Below the pieces are notes generated by a model. That model worked only from the letters and a program-made list of their open reading frames with translations. It was not told the origin of the DNA and made no database searches. DNA of 64,000 bases from Platanthera guangdongensis (Eukaryota > Streptophyta > Magnoliopsida > Asparagales > Orchidaceae). A program made the position numbers and the translations under genes. Each line of letters begins with the position of its first letter. Within the stretch, counting starts at the first letter, position 1. The stretch lies in assembly GCA_039583875.1 (NCBI GenBank), contig CM077159.1, positions 100,989,787-101,053,786 on the forward strand. The letters are read 5' to 3'. Shown one piece after another: positions 22,032 through 33,405 of this stretch.

Positions 22032-23181
22032 TGTTGGAGTTACCATTATGATCTGCAAGTGATCAAACATGTAATCTCACTGCCAACGCGATATGAGCCT
22101 GCAGGGTCACACATAAGAGATGTGGAGAAGTTGGATGATTGACTGTGTTGGTAAAGGTTGCCAATCACCGACCTGAATGGGGTTGTGGGCAAAGTGTTGC
22201 CTTAAAGGTTCGTCGGGTTGGGCAAATGTTGCCTTGGAGGACTGGTTAGAATTGTCGTCCGTGGGTCGATAACCATCGTCGAGAATAGATATTCTGATTC
22301 CCGCCGATCGACGAGAATCGTCACTCTGATTCTCGCCGATCGACGAGAATCGTCGAGAATAAATATGCTGATTCTCGACGATCGACGAGTTCGACAAGTA
22401 TCGTCGACCGCGGATCGACGATCGACGAGATTCGTCGTGTATCATCAAGCGTGGCTCGACGATCGGCGAGAATCATCGAGTATTGTACTCTGATTCTCGC
22501 CGATCCTTGGTGATACCCGCCGACTGATTCTCGCCGAATCTGCCGAGTGATTCTCGCCGATTGTCGCCGATTCTCACCGACTGATACTCGCTGATTCTGG
22601 AACCCTATTTCTAGGTGGTCTGTGGATTGCGATTTTCCTAAGTTTTTTATGCCTTCGGTATAAAAGGGACACTTAGGGTTTTCGGGTATTACAAGTTTTG
22701 GCAGCCGATCGAATCGATTTTGACGGAAGCCGTTCCGCTCGATCTGCCGATCCCGAATCCCGCCGCCGTCGGAAGTGTTCCGCCGTCGCCGTGTTCGCTC
22801 CATCGACCTCTCTCTCTCCGGCGATCGTCGCTGGCATTGCAATCCCTGGCGCGGACCTAGCAGTCCGTGGGAAAGCAAGTTGCGGTCTCCTCCATCTCGA
22901 TAATCCGTGCGACGGATAGATCGGCGTTCTCCGGCTCGTGTGGATTTCTGCAGAGACGTGGATACTATTGCACGTAGAACTCGCCACTAGCAAGAAGACG
23001 AAGTTTGGAGCATCTCCGTTGAGTTGTAACTCAACGCCACCGAGGTAATTTTTGCCTAGTTGTTTGATAACTTCTTGATCCAACTATCATGGCCCGATCC
23101 CATTACTTTTGGGTTTTCTTGATGTTTTATTCTTCCGCTGCGTGCACAACTGTTGTGCCATCTTCATAGAGAAACCCAACA
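22032..23181 (+). repeat. E3 3' LTR (1150 bp)
   Basis: Same length as 12936-14085 and ~97.7% identical by eye. Its palindromic array is at 22265-22596 and its TATA box at 22659-22666. TATAT follows at 23182-23186, duplicating 12931-12935. Confidence 0.93.
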
Positions 23182-23186
23182 TATAT

Positions 23187-23836
23187 TGTGTGTGCTATGC
23201 ATATGTGATTATTCTTGTGCATCGATCCTCCAAAACATTCATGCCTTGTGGAGCTCTTTTCTCCTATTTAGTGTTTGGTCTCTTTGGCTCCTGTTGTGTT
23301 GTCATCGTGGCTTGCATATGTGGGTTGTTTTGAGACCATTTGCGGCATATGACTTGCATTTAATAATGCTCATTTTGTTCGGTGTACCTTCAGTGTTGCT
23401 GATCAATGTTAAAAGCATTTGTTTCATTTTGTTGGCCACAAGTCACTATGGATGTGGTATGTCTGTCATGTTGCTTGCATTTTGATCTCATTCTCAATAT
23501 TGGCATTGAATTTGAAGAAGATTGATCCTTGCCTATTCTTTCAATGCAAAATGAGACAATGGTTGGCATTGCAGTTATTACTTGATCAGTTATTTGGCGA
23601 GACGTATGTGCCTACCCAAACATCCAGTCTGTTGGTTGCTGATCAATAACTCTGCATGATATTTTTATATGAAGCAACAAATTAAAAGCATATTTTGGTG
23701 TCATTGTCACCTTGTTAATGTGAGTTATTTTGGAGGCAAACTTGCCTCTTAACCTGTACAACCATGATTTCTCCCTTGTTTTCGCCTGCTTGATGGTGAA
23801 TGGTTGGGCTGCTTTCATGTTGTGTTGAGGTTGTGC
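23187..23836 (+). other. Candidate 5' external transcribed spacer of rDNA
   Basis: T/G-rich, non-coding sequence directly contiguous with the 5' end of the 18S fragment, so by position it should be 5' ETS. It continues the sequence cut by E3 at 12935. TGTTG and GCAT-type words abound, as in plant ETS. I see no gene; the short open frames here have no recognisable features. Confidence 0.55.
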
Positions 23837-24945
23837 TACCTGGTTGATCCTGCCAATATTCATATGTTTGTCTCAAAGATTAAGCCATGCATGTGTACGT
23901 ATGAACTATTTCAGACTGTGAAACTGCGAATGGCTCATTAAATCAGTTATAGTTTGTTTGATGGTACGTGCTACTCGGATAACCGTAGTAATTCTAGAGC
24001 TAATATGTGCACCGAATCCCCAACTTTTGGAAGGGACGCATTTATTAGGTAAAAGTTCGATGCAGGTTTTGCATGTTGCCCTGATGATTCATGATAACTT
24101 GTCGAATCGCATGGCCTTTTTTGCCGGCGATGCATCATTCGAATATCTGCCCTATCAACTTTCGATGGTAGGATAGTGGCCTATCATGGTGGTGACGGGT
24201 GACGGAGAATTAGGGTTCGATTCCGGAGATGGAGCCTGAGAGACGGCTATCACATCCAAGGAAGGCAGCAGGCGCGCAAATTACTCAATCCTAACACGGG
24301 GAGGTAGTGACAATAAATAACAATACTGGCTCTTTGAGTCTGGTAATTGGAATAAGTACAATCTAAATCCCTTAACGAGGAACAATTGGAGGGAAAGTCT
24401 GGTGTCAGCAGCCGCGGTAATTCCATCTCCAATAGCGTATATTTAAGTTGTTGCAGTTAAAAAGCTCGTAGTTGGACTTTGGGTTGGGTCGGTCGGTCTG
24501 CCTCTCGGTGTGCACTGTTGTGCTTATCCCTTATACTGGCGATGCGTTTCTGGCCTTAATTGGCCGGATCATTCCTCCGGTGTTGTTACTTTGAAGAAAT
24601 TAGAGTGCTCAAAGCAAGTCTACGCTCTGGATACATTAGCATGGGATAACATCACCGGATTTTGGTCCTATTGTGTTGGCCTTCGGGATCAGAGTAATAA
24701 TTAAGCGGGACGGTCGGGGCATTCCTATTTCATAGTCAGAGGTGAAATTATTGGATTTATGAAAGACGAACCACTGCGAAAGCATTTGCCAAGTATGTTT
24801 TCATTAATCAAGTACGAAAGTTTGGGGCTCGAAGACGATTAGATATCGTCCTAGTCTCAACCATAAACGATGTCGACCACGGATCGACGAATGTTGCTCT
24901 TAGGACTTCGCAGGCACCTTATGAGAAATCAAAGTTTAGGGTTCC
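23837..24945 (+). pseudogene. 18S rRNA gene fragment, first ~1.1 kb, decayed
   Basis: It begins with the exact 18S start TACCTGGTTGATCCTGCC and follows the nuclear cytosolic 18S order. Landmarks include AAGCCATGCATGTG, GGCTCATTAAATCAGTTATA, CAGCAGCCGCGGTAATTCCA, GTTAAAAAGCTCGTAGTTG and GAAGACGATTAGATATCGTC. It ends near ATGAGAAATCAAAGTTT, so the last ~700 nt of the usual ~1.8 kb are absent and LINE A follows. Many substitutions occur at conserved sites (for example GGTGTCAGCAG for GGTGCCAGCAG), a large share of them C-to-T or G-to-A. This suggests a methylated, untranscribed copy; it cannot form a functional small-subunit RNA. Confidence 0.95.
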
Positions 24946-24959
24946 TTGAATTTGTTCAC

Positions 24960-26076
24960 AACCTATATATATATAATAATAATACAGAAAAGGAAAAAAC
25001 TAGATATTACACATAATTGGCATCATTCGTCAAAAGCTGGGCAAGATGCGTGGGTAGGGGCATACCCCTTTCCCACTTGAACTCCAAAAAACATGCATTC
25101 CTCGCGAGATGATCTGCCACGGAGTTTGCCTTACGGTTGACGAGGGATATTTGCACGTTTGGGAAGGCAGGAAGCAGGCGGGCCACATTGGATTCACACT
25201 TGCCAATATAGCTTCCAGAAAGTATCCTGTTTAATCTTGTGCATGAGTCTGTCGAGTCCCCTTCCAAGATGGCACCAATATATCCAGAAGCATGCTGAGC
25301 GGCGAGATTGAGAGCAGTTTTTGCAGCATGAAATTCAGTCATGCTGATTGATCTACTTCTATGGGGGACGCCCAAAGCAGCGATCAGTCCACCCCAGTGA
25401 TCACGGATGGTGCATCCCAAACCGGCAACGTTGTTCTCCATTACTGAGCCATCAAAATTTATTTTTTTCCATCCGACGGGGAGGGGGGTGTACAAGTTGA
25501 CTCTGGGTTACAAGTAGACGCCCAGTGTCCGCGCGATGTATCATGTAAAGCATTTATAATAATGGTAGCTGGCTGCATATATGGCTGTCCATGAACATGA
25601 CAGTTCCTTGATTTCCACATGTAGTAAGCAATAGAGGTGAGGAAGGTTGCTGTATCTGGTTCATTGCTTGTTTGCTGATCATTTTCCAGAAATTCCATGA
25701 TTTTTCGGTTCATGGTAATGGAAGGGATTCCAAGCCGTGCACTCTCCAATTGAATCTTTGAAAAAAATCTTCATCCACTAAACATGTGCTCAATTGTTTC
25801 CTCAACCCCGCATCCCCACGGGCATAGCGCATCGTTACGGAGACGGTGATAGCATAGCCAGGAATGCGTGGGTAGTAGGGTGTTGGCGGCCCGCCAGATG
25901 TGCATCACCATTCTTGGCTGAGATTTTATTTTCCAGCAATTCTAGCCGGAGAGTGCGGACGAGAGGCATTCGGCATCATAGGTTGCAGCAGCGACCGTGT
26001 CTTCTTTCTCGATTTGGGCCCATACAAGTCTATCAGCTTCGCCCGCGCTAGCACGAGGCAAATTCTTGATGGAGAG
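24960..26076 (-). mobile_element. LINE A, 3' part (zf-RVT and RNase H)
   Basis: The 3' third of an L1-like LINE on the minus strand, cut from the rest by E2 at 26076/38188 (GAGAG at 26072-26076 and 38188-38192). A (TA)n/(TAA)n microsatellite at 24963-24985 marks its 3' end against the 18S fragment. No long poly(A) is left. Confidence 0.85.
25007..26076 (-). pseudogene. LINE A ORF2 C-terminus: zinc-binding domain and RNase H
   Basis: The reverse-transcriptase zinc-binding region (frame of ~25800-26076, WRAANTLLPTH-like, CPWGCGVEE) is followed by a linker (25459-25749). A plant LINE-type RNase H follows at 25007-25495, with KINFDGS, LGCTIRDHWG, the acidic EGDS and NSVADHLARNA. A frameshift in a G-rich run near 25490 separates linker from RNase H, and stops occur near 25750. 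RNase H would remove the RNA template after target-primed reverse transcription. The upstream part of the ORF lies beyond E2. Confidence 0.85.
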
Positions 26077-27613
26077 TGTTGTAACACCCTATTACTATTT
26101 TGGGTCAGAATCACTATGTCTCTAGGAAACCAATGTTTGACCTCCTGTATAGTCACAAAGGTCAATTAGAATTGAGTCTAATGGTTAGAAGTCTAAGTTT
26201 GGAAGCTGCCCTCAAGACCAAAACTTTTTCAGTTTAAGACCAAGTCATATCGTCGAGCTCAGCACGACGATTCGTCGAACTCCGATCGACGATCGTCTAG
26301 CTCAACTTCGACAGATCGTCGAACTCCATTCGACGATCGCTGAGCTCAACTTCATCATATCGTCGAACTTCATTCGACGATCGGTGAGCTCAGTTCGACG
26401 ATCTTGACTCAGCTTTGGATCTTTATCTCTGAGCTCAGTTCGACGATCTTTGAGCTCAGATCGACGATATTTTGCTGCTGTATATATCCATATCGCTGAG
26501 CTCAGTTCAACGATAGCAAAGCTCAGTTCAACGTTTCCAGATGACTTCAAGGATGTTTCTAGATTCAAATTCAAACCAGTTAAGGAGTTATTCTGCAATT
26601 AATTCTGAAGATTTACTAGCCGTTTTCATTCATTTCTGGACCAAGTTTCAAGAGATTTTCAAGGAATATTTCTATGTACTTTCCTCCAGAAGACATTTTT
26701 TGCAATTAAGGATGCAATTAATGCAGGCCAACAGCTATTCTTGACAAAGAATGTTTTTCCATCCAGTATCAGAGAATAAAAGAGAAGATTTTTTTGAATC
26801 TCTAAGACAGCTCACAGATACACAGACACACAGACAGACATCAGTAATTTTCAGAACAAGAACAAAAATATTCTGTCTCAAAGAATTCTCAAGAACACAC
26901 ATCCAAGGAGATCAAGTTTTTCTGAAATCCTCTGATCTCTCAGTCTCAAGTGTTCAAGGCCAACATATTTCAAGACTCCAGACATCCAACATTTCAGTTA
27001 TTGCTGAAATCATCTATTGCTGGAGTTCAACTTTTGAAGGTCTATCACCCTACAGCAAAGCTTCTTTTCCTGAAGATCTCAAGGACTCAGGGGGAGCTTT
27101 GACACCATCAATCCACATAGTCTTCTCAGCTGATCTGAGAAAGAGAAGACTTTCATCACTCTCTCACCCCCATCTCTGTAAAGGATTTCTCAAACTCCAT
27201 TCAAAAGTTTGAGTTTGGTTTTTGAGCACCTTGTCAAAAGCTCATTGGTGGCAAGACACCTGATCAAAAAATCTGATTTGGTTTTTGAGCACCTTATCAA
27301 AAGCTCATTGGTGCCCAGGACACCTGATCAACTCATCCTGCAGTGGATTCCTACCTAGGGTGGTAGAAGAGTGGATGTACCCAAGTTTAGGGGAACCACT
27401 ATATTTCCTTGTGTCTTCTGGTTTTGCTTGTCTTTATTTTTGTTTCTGGCTGTGATTATTCTGTGATTAGCTTTTGATTAGTTTAGTTCTGTGATTAGAT
27501 TTATAATTGCTTCCCTGCTCACTCACATTACAACCATTGTTGTAAAAAGTTTTAAAGCACCATATACTCTATTCACCCCCCTCTAGAGTATATCAGATCT
27601 AGCTGCTCTTTCA
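26077..27613 (+). repeat. E2 5' LTR (1537 bp)
   Basis: It starts TGTTGTAACACCC and ends GCTCTTTCA. An array of TCGTCGA / TCGACGAT half-sites fills about 26252-26535. A CAGACACACAGACAG run lies near 26825. The 153-codon frame at 26751-27212 is open in both LTR copies but has no recognisable motif and probably only reflects the LTRs' recent common origin. Confidence 0.94.
26252..26535. repeat. TCGTCGA/TCGACGAT array in the E2 5' LTR
   Basis: About 20 half-sites such as ATCGTCGAACTCCA and TTCGACGATC alternate in inverted orientation, giving stems of 7-10 bp with loops of similar length. The same array is in the 3' LTR (about 36826-37110). It shares its motif with E2's gag 3' end and with the spacer before ORF3. 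Confidence 0.88.
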
Positions 27614-27615
27614 AT

Positions 27616-27627
27616 TGGTATCAAAGC
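27616..27627 (+). other. E2 primer binding site
   Basis: TGGTATCAAAGC, two bases after the 5' LTR, matches the initiator-Met tRNA site TGGTATCAGAGC with one change. Confidence 0.88.
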
Positions 27628-27746
27628 GAGGTTAGTTAAACATACCACACCTTGGTGGTTGCACAGGCTAACAGCTGAACCCAAAAGATCCCTAGTTAGA
27701 TCTATTTTCTTTTGTAGTTTATTACTAGATTTTGTTTTCACAAATC

Positions 27747-29745
27747 ATGGCCCAAAACAAAGATTATGCTAGCACCAGACCTACAGTGTGCAATCTATCC
27801 AAGTTTGCACTTTGGAAAGCAAGGATCAGACTGTACATGAATTCTATTGACGAAGATATCTTTAACTCTGTTTTGACAGTATGTCCAAGACCTCCAGAGA
27901 ACTCAAGTACAAATGTTGTTCCACCTCCATCAGGAACAGATGCTGACATCAAGAGATGGAAGGTAGCTGATGCCAAGGCTATGAACATCTTAGCTCAAAC
28001 AATGTCTGATGACATATTTCAAAAGGTGGCTGAGTGCAATTCAGCAAAGGAAATTTGGGACAAACTCTCTGAAATAGTCTCAGGCTCAGCTGATGAGAAA
28101 GGATAGGAGATCTCACCTCATATCTCAATATGAGAATTTCAAGAAAGGAGAAACTGAGTCAGTGGGAGATATGTACAATAAACTCAGTCTAATTGTCAGT
28201 GAACTCAGGACATTGCATAAAGAGATCTCACTAACTGAACTCAATAATAAAATTCTAATGTGCTTCCCTAACACTTGGGATTCAAGAATCTGGCCAATTA
28301 AGGATGCCAGAAGTCTGAATGAGATCACCACTGAAGCTCTATTGGGTAAGCTCAAATCTTATGAGCTACTCATCAAGAATAGAGAAGAAGAACAGAAGGC
28401 TGCCTCACCAGCCACAAGAAAAGAGAAGACCATAGTCTTCAAGGCAACTGAAGATCAGCCTGAAGACAAAGTCACAGGCAATGATGAACTACTCAGTCTG
28501 TTGGCCAAAAGATTTTACAAGATGGCCAGAAAGGATTTCAGAAGGAGATCATACAAGGAGCATGATAAGCCAAGGTATGACAAGTTCATTAATAATAATA
28601 AAGAAATTGTTTGCTTTGATTGCAGGAAACCAGGGCACATAGTTCCTGACTGTCCAGAAAACAAAAACAAGGACATAAGGGACAAGAAATAAAGAAGAAA
28701 GGAGAAAGAATCCAAGAGGAATGACAATGGCAAACCCTCATCAAGCAAAAACAAACATACAAGAAAGAGGTTTGTTGCTGAATCCTGGAGTGAGACTGAA
28801 GAAGAGTCAGAAGCCTCATCCAGCTCCAGTGATGATGAAGATGATGCAGAAGAGAAAGAGTTCTGCATGATGGCAATCAATGCCTCACAACACAATTCAG
28901 AAGAAGAGGAGTCAGAGTCAGACCCAGAGACTCAACCTGAAGAAGATCAGGTAATTAGTTCTTTTGATTTTAACTCAGAGTACATTAAATCTGAATTTAA
29001 AGCATTGTGTTTAGACCTGCTAAAATCTGAGAAAGAAATTATCTCTCTCAGAAATCATTTATCTGAACATAATAATTTAAAGTTAGAAAACCTCAAACTC
29101 TCTCAGGAGTTGTCTGAGGCCAAGAAGCTTGAAGAATCCCTTAATGGGAGAAGCATCAAGCTGATGTACATCACAAGCACAGTGAACTCCAGATTTAATA
29201 GTACACTGGGCTTGGGTGCTTCATCCAGCCAACCCATAGTTCTAACAACTCCAATCAAGTTCATTTCTGACAAAGGAAAGGGAGTTGTAGAGGTAGCTAG
29301 GAAAAATTCTGATCTGCCCCAGAAAACCAAGTCCCAGCAGAAATCGTCGAACGGAGATCGACGATCGCTGAATGAAGATCGACGATCGCCGAACGCAGAT
29401 CGACGATCTCAGCCAAAATCATCGAACTCAGGTCGACGATCTCAAGTACCTGAACTCAGCCATAGTCGACCGTCGAACGGAGCTCGACGATCTGACCCAA
29501 GATCGTCGAACGCAGCTCCAAGATCGTCGAACAGAGGTCAGAGCTCTGGAAAGTTTTTCAAGGGCAAATCAAAATTCAATCCTAAGGGTCCTTCATCTCA
29601 AATCTTTAACCCTTATGCTGAATGGATTATATCTCCAAGGAGATATCATCCTGAAGGATATAAGAGTCAACCTGGGATGTCTTTTATTTCAGAATTTAAA
29701 GGTTATCAACCTAGGCCCAAGGTAAACTGGGTCAAAAACAAATGA
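27747..29745 (+). pseudogene. E2 gag, one frameshift and one stop
   Basis: The ATG at 27747 opens MAQNKDYASTRPTVCNLS, matching E1's gag start; an upstream in-frame ATG (27732) is less likely. The capsid-like core includes NKILMCFPNTWDSRIWPI. A CCHC zinc knuckle (CFDCRKPGHIVPDC) is encoded at about 28610-28655. Acidic and basic low-complexity regions follow, and then an SSNxDRRS-type repeat (29343-29534) encoded by the TCGTCGA palindromes. The end is RPKVNWVKNK. A two-base loss near 28100 shifts the frame, and a TAA at 28690-28692 interrupts it. The terminal TGA (29743-29745) sits one base before pol's ATG, which is in another frame, so Pol expression would need reinitiation or frameshifting. 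Confidence 0.88.
29343..29534 (+). repeat. Palindrome array inside E2 gag coding sequence
   Basis: TCGTCGAACGGAGATCGACGATC and close variants repeat about eight times in frame, giving SSN-G-DRRS peptide units. The DNA motif is the one found in E2's LTRs. In E6, gag has a second CCHC knuckle in the corresponding C-terminal region, which E1 and E2 lack. Confidence 0.88.
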
Positions 29746-29746
29746 A

Positions 29747-32700
29747 TTGTCTTATGTGCAGGTGAATACCTATCCAACATCTAACCAGCAATGGTACTTG
29801 GATAGTGGGTGCTCTAAGCACATGACAGGGAACAAGGACAACCTCACTTCCTTTAGAGCCAAGCTTGGACCCAAAGTTAAGTTCGGTGATTCAAACTTTG
29901 GACAGACTAAAGGATATGGTGCAGTCCAGATTGGATCAGTAACATTCAAGAAGGTAGCTTATGTGGAAGGACTGAAGCACAACTTAATAAGCATCAGTCA
30001 GCTGTGTGATGAAGGCTATCAGGTGACCTTCAGCAAAGCATTATGCAAAATCAAGTCAGAGGACAACACAACTGTGTTGACAGGTAAAAGGAAAGGTAAC
30101 ATCTATCTAGTAGATTTTCTTTCAACAGATGTAGATATTTGTCTGTTTAATTCTGTCTGTAGACCAAATATCCTATGGGATAAGAGACTAGAACACCTAA
30201 ACCTTAGAACTATTGCTAGGCTATCCAAGGACAACCTTGTTAGAGGACTACCTTCTGGCCCCTACAAGAAGGAAGGACTCTGCAGGGCTTGTCAATTAGG
30301 CAAGCAAACTAAAAACAGCTTTAAGTCACTTAATAAGAGTGATTCACCTAGGATATTGTATCTGTTACACATGGATTTTTTTGGACCCATCACAGTACAA
30401 AGCCTAGGAGGGAAATCTTATACTTTAGTAGTTGTAGATGACTTCTCTAGATTCACTTGGGTGTTCTTTCTAAGGAAGAAGTCTGATAACTTTAAGTGTC
30501 TGACAGAGTTTCTCAAATGTATATAGATTGAGTTCAATACTCACATTGCCCTGATCAGAAGTGATCATGGGACAGAGTTTGATTCTCTTCTTATGCAAGA
30601 GTTCTGTCAGAGTGAAGGGATCAGGCATACTTTCTCAGCTCCTATAACTCCTCAACAAAATGGGGTAGCTGAAAGGAAAAATAGAACCCTTATTGAATCT
30701 GCCACTACATTGTTGTCAGATGCTCATCTACCTCTATCCTTTTGGGCAGAGGCAGTGAACACCTCCAACTATGTGCTGAATAGAAGTTTGATACATAAAC
30801 TAAAGGGAAAGACTCCCTATGAATTACTCAAAGGGAAGAAACCTAAAGTTGATTATTTTAGAGTTTTTGGTTGTATTTGCTACATACATAACAATGACAA
30901 GAAATATTTAGCAAAATTTCAAGCTAAAGCTGATGAAGGAGTGTTTCTAGGATACTCCATAATCAGCAAGACTTATAGGATTTATAATAAATCATCTCTA
31001 AAAATTGAGGAATCTGTTCATATATCATTTGATGAATCTAACATGTCTTTCAAGCAGAAGATCTCTTCTACCATAGAACTTTTGTGGGAACATTCTCTTG
31101 TTGAAGACTTGAACAAGTTACAGGTTACCCAAAGGGATGAAAGCAGTGAAGATGAAGAAAATGTTCAACATATTGAAGAACAACTTGAAGAGTCAGTTGT
31201 TGTACCACAAGAGTAAACAACAACACAGGTTGGTGAACAATCAATACCCCCTGTTGATTTAGTAACATCAAGAGACCATCCAATTTCCCAAATAATTGGA
31301 GACATCTCAGCTGGTGTGCAAACCAGAAATCAGGTCAACCAAAAACTGTTGCACACCTGCTTCCTATCTCAAATTGAACCTTAGTCCATTCAAGATGCAG
31401 AGCAAGATCCACACTGGATCATTGCAATGCAAGAGCAGTTGCATCAATTTGAAAAGAACAAAGTGTGGGAACTAGTGCCAAAGCCTAAGGATCATTTCAT
31501 TGTTGGAACAAAGTGGGTATTCAGAAACAAACTGGATGATCAAGGAGTAATTGTAAGAAACAAGGCAAGGCTAGTTGCTCAGGGATATTCTCAAGAAGAA
31601 GGGATAGACTACGACCAGACCTTTGCATCAGTTGCAAGATTGGAAACCATCAGAATATTTTTAGCTTATGCAGCACATAAAGGCTTCAAGGTATATCAGA
31701 TGGATGTCAAAAGTGCATTTCTAAATGAAGACATTAAAGAGGAAGTATATGTCAGACAACCTCCAGGTTTTATCTCTCCAACTTATCCTGATTATGTTTT
31801 TAGATTGAACAAAACATTATATGGTCTGAAGCATGCTCCTAGAGCATGGTATGAGACCCTAGCATGCTTTCTTTTGGAAAATGGATTTATAAGGGGTAAA
31901 GTAGACCAAACTCTTTTCATTAGAACCCATAAGTCTCATACCCTACTAGTACAGATTTATGTAGACGATATTATTTTTGGTTCTACTGACTCCAAATTGT
32001 GTAGAAGGTTTTCCAACCTAATGCATTCTAAATTTGAAATGAGTAGCATGGGTGAGCTATCCTTCTTCCTAGGATTGCAAGTCAAGCAACATGCTGAAGG
32101 CATCTTTATTTCTCAAACCAAATATGCAAATGAATTGGTTAAGAAATTTGGCATGTCTGAAGCATCTTGTATGAAAACACCCATGTCTACTAATGCTGTA
32201 TTGGATGCTGATGAACATGGGAAACCTGTTGATCAGACAACATATAGAGCAATGATTGGCTCTTTACGGTACCTTACAGCTAGTAGACCAGATATAATGT
32301 TTGCTACATGTATATGTGCTAGGTTCCAAGTAAGCCCTAGAGAGTCACACCTAACACTAGTAAAGAGGATTCTCAGGTATGTTAAAAGTTGTCTAAATCT
32401 AGGTCTTGGTATCCAAAAGATTCAGCATTTGATTTAACTGGATTTTCTGATGCTGACTATGCTGGATGCAGAATTGACAGGAAAAGCACCAGTGGAACTT
32501 GTCAGTTCCTTGGTGACAGAGTTGTCTCCTGGTTTTGTAAGAAACAAACTTCTGTGTCAACTTCAACTGCTGAAGCTGAATATATGGCTGCAGGCAGTTG
32601 TTGTTCACAAATCTTGTGATTCAAAACCAACTCCTAGACTATGGCTACAACTTAGAGAAGTCTAAAATCTTTTGTGATAACACCAGTGCTATTTCTATAG

Positions 32701-32909
32701 CTCAAAATCCAGTCCTCCATAGTAGGACAAAACACATAGAGATTAGGCATCATTTCTTAAGGGATAATGTTGAAAAGAACAAAATTGAACTACAATATAT
32801 CTCAACTGATTTACAAAGGGGAGATATTTTCACCAAGCCCTTGGATGAAAAGAAACACACCTTCTTCCTAAATCAGTTAGGAATGTTAGATGGAGAAAGT
32901 CTTAAATAA
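29747..32909 (+). pseudogene. E2 pol: protease, integrase, RT, RNase H; several breaks
   Basis: Protease starts the frame ([12 protein letters not shown]). Integrase follows (zinc residues in EHLNL...CRACQLGK, catalytic [16 protein letters not shown] and the NGVAERKNRTL block), then RT (YVDDIIFGS at about 31960) and RNase H ([33 protein letters not shown]). Breaks: TAG 30524-30526, TAA 31214-31216, TAG 31382-31384, one-base losses near 32405 and 32618. In DKRLEHL the usual HxRLxH first zinc-site residue also differs. The last codons (LNQLGMLDG) are normal for the lineage. Integrase would insert the cDNA, and RT/RNase H would make it. Confidence 0.9.
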
Positions 32910-32998
32910 TATCCAAGATTTTGAAAGCTTAAAAATTGACCAAGACTAGCCAAACATCTTGATTTTTCTTAGTGTCTAGAGTTTTTCTGGTCTCTGAA

Positions 32999-33268
32999 CT
33001 GCGCTCGACGATTTTCCCCCAGATCGTCGAACGGAGATCGACGATTTCTGAAATCGTCGACCTGAGTTTAGCATTTCTCAGATAGTATGAACTATCTCTT
33101 CCGGTCAACGATCGTCGAACGGCGCTCGACGATTTTGTTCTTTGAACGATCGTCGAACAGAGCTCGACGCTCTCCAATATCGTCGAACGGAGATCGACGA
33201 TGTTGAAGACTCTTCAGATTCCTTTAGAAGCCTCGATCGTCGAACTGAGTTCAACGATCTTTCCAATT
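32999..33268. repeat. TCGTCGA array in the spacer between E2 pol and ORF3
   Basis: Inverted TCGTCGA(A/C)C and GCTCGACGAT half-sites recur about ten times in the ~500-bp gap between the pol stop and the ORF3 start. E1 has the same feature in the same place. Apart from this array and the acceptor-like site that follows, 32910-33405 holds no coding sequence. Confidence 0.85.
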
Positions 33269-33374
33269 CTGCGTCGAACCCTAATATAAAATTCATTTTT
33301 CACCGTCGTTCTCCTTTGCGCTTTCGATTTCTCTGCAAGAACTTTCTTTCCCTCCAAACATTTTTGCACTTGGT

Positions 33375-33399
33375 TGTTTTGTTTGTTGAATCTTTGCAG
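33375..33399 (+). promoter_or_regulatory. Candidate 3' splice site just before ORF3
   Basis: A T-rich tract ends in CTTTGCAG (AG at 33398-33399), seven bases before the ORF3 ATG at 33406. This is the arrangement of a plant intron acceptor. It would fit expression of ORF3 from a spliced RNA. E1 has a comparable CTCTCTTGCAAG before its ORF3 ATG. Purely sequence-based; no donor is assigned. Confidence 0.4.
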
Positions 33400-33405
33400 G
33401 AAACT

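Larger units (their letters stand above)
12936..23181 (+). mobile_element. E3: Ty1/copia retrotransposon with a nested solo LTR
   Basis: A complete LTR-to-LTR element on the plus strand. It has 1150-bp LTRs at 12936-14085 and 22032-23181, a primer site, one long gag-pol frame, and a polypurine tract (AAGTGGGAGTC) just before the 3' LTR. TATAT stands on both sides (12931-12935, 23182-23186), a 5-bp target duplication. By eye I count about 26 differences between the LTRs (~2.3%), mostly C/T and G/A. The element carries a 2032-bp solo LTR in its 3' region. Gag-pol is broken by two stops and one frameshift. The protein differs clearly from E1, E2 and E6; it may be Tork-type, but I am not certain. 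Confidence 0.93.

Noticed and set aside
23187..23836. Short plus-strand frames (for example 23109-23333 and 23153-23485)
   Set aside because: They are Cys/Leu-rich peptides from T/G-rich spacer, partly in the LTR, with no start context or homology I recognise.
26751..27212. 153-codon frame open in both E2 LTRs (also 37325-37786)
   Set aside because: The two copies are one LTR sequence duplicated at insertion, so agreement is not evidence of selection. No motif was recognised.
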